From: RI-106 sp964496875
GTDB taxonomy: Bacteria; Cyanobacteriota; Vampirovibrionia; Obscuribacterales; Obscuribacteraceae
NCBI GenBank assembly: GCA_964496875.1
Contig: CAZCBH010000009.1
Coordinates: 1 to 64,000, forward strand
DNA: 64,000 nt
Direction of reading: 5' to 3'
Below the pieces are notes generated by a model. It was not told the origin of the DNA. It saw only the letters and a list, made by a program, of their open reading frames with translations, and ran no database searches. Both the position numbers and the translations under genes were made by a program. Below, piece by piece: positions 61,260 to 64,000 of the stretch. Position 1 is the first letter of the stretch; each line of letters begins with the position of its first letter.

Positions 61260-62234
61260 TTGGGTTCTCGCGTCACAGATGAAACTTTAAACGAATGGTC
61301 CGACGTAGATCAGGATCAGGATCAAGAGCAGGATCAGGAAGAAAACGATGAATTGCTGGAAGGCAAGAAGACTCGCAAGAAAAAAGGCGATGGTTTTACC
61401 GAGGATTCTGTACGTCTCTATTTAAGAGAGATAGGCAGAGTGAGGATGATCAAGCCCGATGAAGAGATAGAGTTGGCGCGCCGCATTGCTGATGGCGACG
61501 CCGAAGCCAAACAAAAGCTGATCCAGGCTAATCTGCGTCTGGTAATTTCGATAGCCAAGAAGTACGTAAACAGAGGTTTACCCTTCCAGGACCTCATTCA
61601 AGAAGGAAACCTCGGTCTGATTCGAGCTGCCGAAAAATTCGATCACACTAAAGGATTCAAATTCAGCACCTATGCAACCTGGTGGATACGGCAGGCCATA
61701 TCCCGGGGTCTAGCCGATAAATCTCGTACTATTCGTGTGCCGGTGCACATGGTCGAGTCGATTAATAAACTCAAAAAGACCAGCGCCAAACTATCCCAGG
61801 AGCTCGGTCGCAAACCCACCGAAGAAGAACTCGCCCACGCGATGAAGCTTTCTGTTACCAAGATCCAGGAGATTCTCACCGCAGACAGAGAACCGGTATC
61901 CATGGAGATGCCTCTCAATCGCGATGAAGAGACCTATCTGGGAGACCTTATCGAAGATAACGAATCCTCCAGACCGGATGCCACAACCGAAGAACAGCTC
62001 CTGCGCCAAGATATAGGCAGGATGCTGAGCCAGCTCACTCCCAGAGAAAGAGACATCATGCATCTGCGCTACGGTCTGGAAGATGGACGGCAACGCACCC
62101 TGGAAGAGGTCGGTCGTCTATTCAACATAACCCGTGAAAGGGTCAGGCAAATCGAACACAAAGCATTCCGAAAACTGAGACAGCCATCCTGGTCCAACAA
62201 GCTGGTGGGCTATCTGGACGACACGATGCACTGA
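61260..62234 (+). CDS. rpoD: Primary-type RNA polymerase sigma factor (RpoD/SigA)
   Basis: 324 residues from a TTG, GGGAG nine bases upstream. Region 1.2 (D-S-V-R-L-Y-L-R-E-I-G), region 2 (N-L-R-L-V-I-S-I-A-K-K-Y, G-L-P-F-Q-D-L-I-Q-E-G-N-L-G-L, F-K-F-S-T-Y-A-T-W-W-I-R-Q-A-I-S-R), region 3 and a region 4 HTH (E-V-G-R-L-F-N-I-T-R-E-R-V-R-Q-I-E-H) are intact. It directs the polymerase to -10/-35 promoters. The N-terminal D-Q repeat (D-Q-D-Q-E-Q-D-Q) is unusual. It could be a group 2 sigma; no second copy is in the window. Confidence 0.93.
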   Translation: MGSRVTDETLNEWSDVDQDQDQEQDQEENDELLEGKKTRKKKGDGFTEDSVRLYLREIGRVRMIKPDEEIELARRIADGDAEAKQKLIQANLRLVISIAKKYVNRGLPFQDLIQEGNLGLIRAAEKFDHTKGFKFSTYATWWIRQAISRGLADKSRTIRVPVHMVESINKLKKTSAKLSQELGRKPTEEELAHAMKLSVTKIQEILTADREPVSMEMPLNRDEETYLGDLIEDNESSRPDATTEEQLLRQDIGRMLSQLTPRERDIMHLRYGLEDGRQRTLEEVGRLFNITRERVRQIEHKAFRKLRQPSWSNKLVGYLDDTMH

Positions 62235-62350
62235 TTTGTCCCAGTTACTTTTGCATTAGAATTAGATTTTAACCCTTATCTCTTTTGCTCAGAATTGCTA
62301 ACTTATATAGGAATTCGCGATTCCTGCAATCTTAAGGGTGAGCCCCAGCC

Positions 62351-63724
62351 GTGACGGAGAAACAGGCCGTAGCTCTGGAAGAATTAACTGCGCTTGTCGA
62401 CTCCGGTGAGCGGCAGAAACTCCGCTTGCTCTTGAACGACGAGCACCCTGCCGACCTTGCCGAATATTTCCGCGAGATGGACCCACCCCACAGGCTCTCC
62501 TGCTTCAGATTGCTCGATCTGGACAACGCCAGCGCGGTTCTGGCTGAATTAGAACCGGAGAACCAGTGCGAGCTTCTAACCTCCCTGGGAGATATCGGGG
62601 TTGTTCCGATTATCGCCCGCATGTCTCCCGATGATGCCGCCGACGTCCTGTCCGAACTACCGCCGGAGAAAGCCACCGAGATCATCGAACAGATGAGCGA
62701 TGTGGAGGCCAAAGCCGACCTCAGGCAGTTGCTTACCTTCAAAGAAGATACAGCCGGCGGCATCATGTCCACCGATTATCTCTCCCTTTTCTCGCGCATG
62801 ACCGTGGGTGAAGCCCTGGTCAAGCTCCGGGAGATGTACGAGGATGTAGAGGAGGATATCTACGATATCTATGTCGTGGATGAAAACGAAAAGCTCGTCG
62901 GCCGAGTCACCGTAAAAGAGTTGCTCATGGTCGAGCCCCGCGCCCAGGTCGAATCGGTGATGGACGAGGATGTCCAGCGGGTAAGAACCTATACCGACCA
63001 GGAAGAGGCAGCAGAAATAGTGGGTCGCTACGACCTTTTGACTCTGCCTGTCGTGGATGAAGAAGACAAACTCTGCGGTATCATCACTGCCGATGATGTC
63101 ATCGATGTTCTAAAAGAAGAGGCCATCGAGGACATTTATCAGTCATCCGGTATCAGCACCGGTGATCCCTCCGAAGCGCTGACTTATAACGTAAGCAAAG
63201 CCTTCACCGCCAGGCTGCCCTGGCTGCTTGCCACCCTCGCCATCGAGACCGGCTCGGCCACGGTGATAACCCATTATGATTCGGTTATTCAACAGACTGT
63301 GGCGGCAGCCTCTTTTATGCCCCTCTTAAGTGGCGTTACAGGCAGCGTCGCCACCCAGAGCACCTGTATCGTCATTCGCGGCACCAGCAATAGATCACAA
63401 CTCAATCTGAAATTGATTTTGCGCAATATCTGGCACGAACTCAAGGTCGGCGTTCTGCTCGGTCTTTTCTGCGGTGTCTTCACTTATTTCATATCGCTCC
63501 TCGTCCATTCATCGAGACAGGAGCTCGGTCTGGTCGTGGCCATCTCTCTTGTCATAACCATGACCTTCGGTGTCATGGTCGGCACCACTATGCCGATGGT
63601 CTTTCAGAAACTGGGAATAGATCCGGCTCACGCGTCCGGTCCTTTCATCACCAGCATCCTCGATGTGTCCACCATGACAATCTATCTGACCATAGTCCAT
63701 TATTTTCTATCGCATCTGATCTAA
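62351..63724 (+). CDS. mgtE: Magnesium transporter MgtE
   Basis: 457 residues from a GTG start. N-terminal MgtE domain (H-P-A-D-L-A-E-Y, M-S-P-D-D-A-A-D-V-L-S-E-L-P), two CBS domains (about 145-260), a connecting helix and five transmembrane helices (about 280-455) with P-L-L-S-G-V-T-G-S-V-A-T-Q-S. It is a Mg2+-gated Mg2+ channel that closes when cytosolic Mg2+ is high. No Mg2+-sensing riboswitch is evident upstream; the short hairpin AGGAAT/ATTCCT at 62309-62325 lies in the 116-bp gap. Confidence 0.95.
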   Translation: MTEKQAVALEELTALVDSGERQKLRLLLNDEHPADLAEYFREMDPPHRLSCFRLLDLDNASAVLAELEPENQCELLTSLGDIGVVPIIARMSPDDAADVLSELPPEKATEIIEQMSDVEAKADLRQLLTFKEDTAGGIMSTDYLSLFSRMTVGEALVKLREMYEDVEEDIYDIYVVDENEKLVGRVTVKELLMVEPRAQVESVMDEDVQRVRTYTDQEEAAEIVGRYDLLTLPVVDEEDKLCGIITADDVIDVLKEEAIEDIYQSSGISTGDPSEALTYNVSKAFTARLPWLLATLAIETGSATVITHYDSVIQQTVAAASFMPLLSGVTGSVATQSTCIVIRGTSNRSQLNLKLILRNIWHELKVGVLLGLFCGVFTYFISLLVHSSRQELGLVVAISLVITMTFGVMVGTTMPMVFQKLGIDPAHASGPFITSILDVSTMTIYLTIVHYFLSHLI

Positions 63725-63750
63725 CTTAAAGAGGTAGGGAGAAAGTCAAA

Positions 63751-64000
63751 ATGAGCAAGGTTGATTCAATTCTGGAAAGACGAAAGAAAGCCTCGGCGGT
63801 AAGCGCCGAACAAGCGGAAAAACGCCACCAGAAAGGCTATCTTCTCGCCAGGGAGAGAATAGACGCTTTGGTAGATCCCGGCTCCTTTATGGAAATTGAC
63901 CGCTACGCCTTGCACCAGTGTCGCGACTTCGGCATGGAAGACAAACAAGCCTACGGAGACGGAGTAGTATGCGGCCAGGCAAAAATAGACGGCAGACCGG
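63751..64000 (+). CDS. Acyl-CoA carboxylase beta subunit (propionyl/methylmalonyl type), cut by window end
   Basis: 83 codons visible from ATG 63751, with GAGGTAGGGAGA upstream. The N-terminus (R-R-K-K-A, then K-G-Y-L-L-A-R-E-R-I-D-A-L-V-D-P-G-S-F-M-E-I-D and Y-G-D-G-V-V-C-G) is that of PccB/MmdA carboxyltransferase chains. It would move CO2 from biotin to propionyl- or acetyl-CoA. With the mutase subunit at 40.2 kb it suggests a propionate/methylmalonyl-CoA route. The carboxyltransferase type cannot be fixed without the C-terminal domain. Confidence 0.88.
   Translation, partial: MSKVDSILERRKKASAVSAEQAEKRHQKGYLLARERIDALVDPGSFMEIDRYALHQCRDFGMEDKQAYGDGVVCGQAKIDGRP

Noticed and set aside
1..64000. 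CRISPR arrays, insertion sequences, prophage or integrated elements
   Set aside because: No regularly spaced repeats, transposase or phage genes, or target-site duplications were seen; the lone Xer gene has no associated inverted repeats.

Overview
The window looks like a chromosomal segment of an uncultured, non-photosynthetic, Gram-negative-type bacterium, probably of the Melainabacteria/Vampirovibrionia branch next to Cyanobacteria (Obscuribacterales-like). This placement is inference. It rests on many TPR proteins, DUF4388 and GAF/GGDEF signalling proteins, an AsmA-like giant protein, an O-antigen ligase, low-complexity acidic tails on many proteins, and no photosynthesis or mobile-element genes. 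The sequence appears to be a metagenome scaffold: 100 Ns at 1127-1226 are flanked by identical 55-bp ends, so that gap is almost certainly an assembly artefact inside a universal stress protein gene. I see no CRISPR array, insertion sequence, prophage or rRNA.

Layout. 1-5.2 kb: TPR proteins, a universal stress protein, small membrane proteins and a monoacylglycerol-lipase-like hydrolase. 5.4-16.4 kb: a long-chain acyl-CoA synthetase; rsfS and a beta-propeller protein; HU; a TPR protein; the rpsO-pnp pair; a seven-iron-type ferredoxin; and a LuxR-type regulator whose receiver has lost its phospho-acceptor Asp. 16.4-24.7 kb: an AsmA-like 1383-residue protein, a XerC/D-like recombinase with an unusual insertion, a zinc-ribbon protein with an Arg-Asp repeat tract, and a proline-rich envelope protein. 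24.8-28.4 kb: a translation and replication block (rpsF-ssb-rpsR, tRNA-Leu, infC-rpmI-rplT, a SpoU/TrmH methyltransferase). 28.5-35.5 kb: tatC, a membrane M50-type metalloprotease with a TPR tail, its paralogue lacking the zinc site, a multi-domain diguanylate cyclase and an overlapping HAD phosphatase. 35.5-45.8 kb: an Eis-like acetyltransferase, folK-acpS-SAM hydrolase, an unpaired MazF-type toxin, a B12-binding mutase subunit, a pyruvate/indolepyruvate decarboxylase and a 684-residue protein of unknown function.

45.8-52.5 kb holds a complete trpEGDCFBA operon. It is preceded by a 25-codon leader ORF with four Trp codons (three of them in a four-codon cluster) and an intrinsic terminator, which is the architecture of ribosome-mediated transcription attenuation. 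All genes overlap or nearly abut, so translation is probably coupled. 52.5-64 kb: a voltage-gated-type potassium channel with a C-terminal zinc ribbon, a DUF4384 protein, a MATE exporter overlapping an O-antigen ligase tail-to-tail, trpS with a tiny basic protein gene directly upstream, a DUF4388 protein, the primary-type sigma factor, mgtE and the start of an acyl-CoA carboxylase beta subunit. The carboxylase and the mutase subunit at 40.2 kb both belong to propionyl/methylmalonyl-CoA metabolism.

The most notable items are the trp attenuator, the protease/pseudoprotease tandem, the SR-protein-like zinc-ribbon protein behind a structured 5' region, and several small genes short enough to be missed by gene callers (1903-2055, 45902-45979, 59286-59444).
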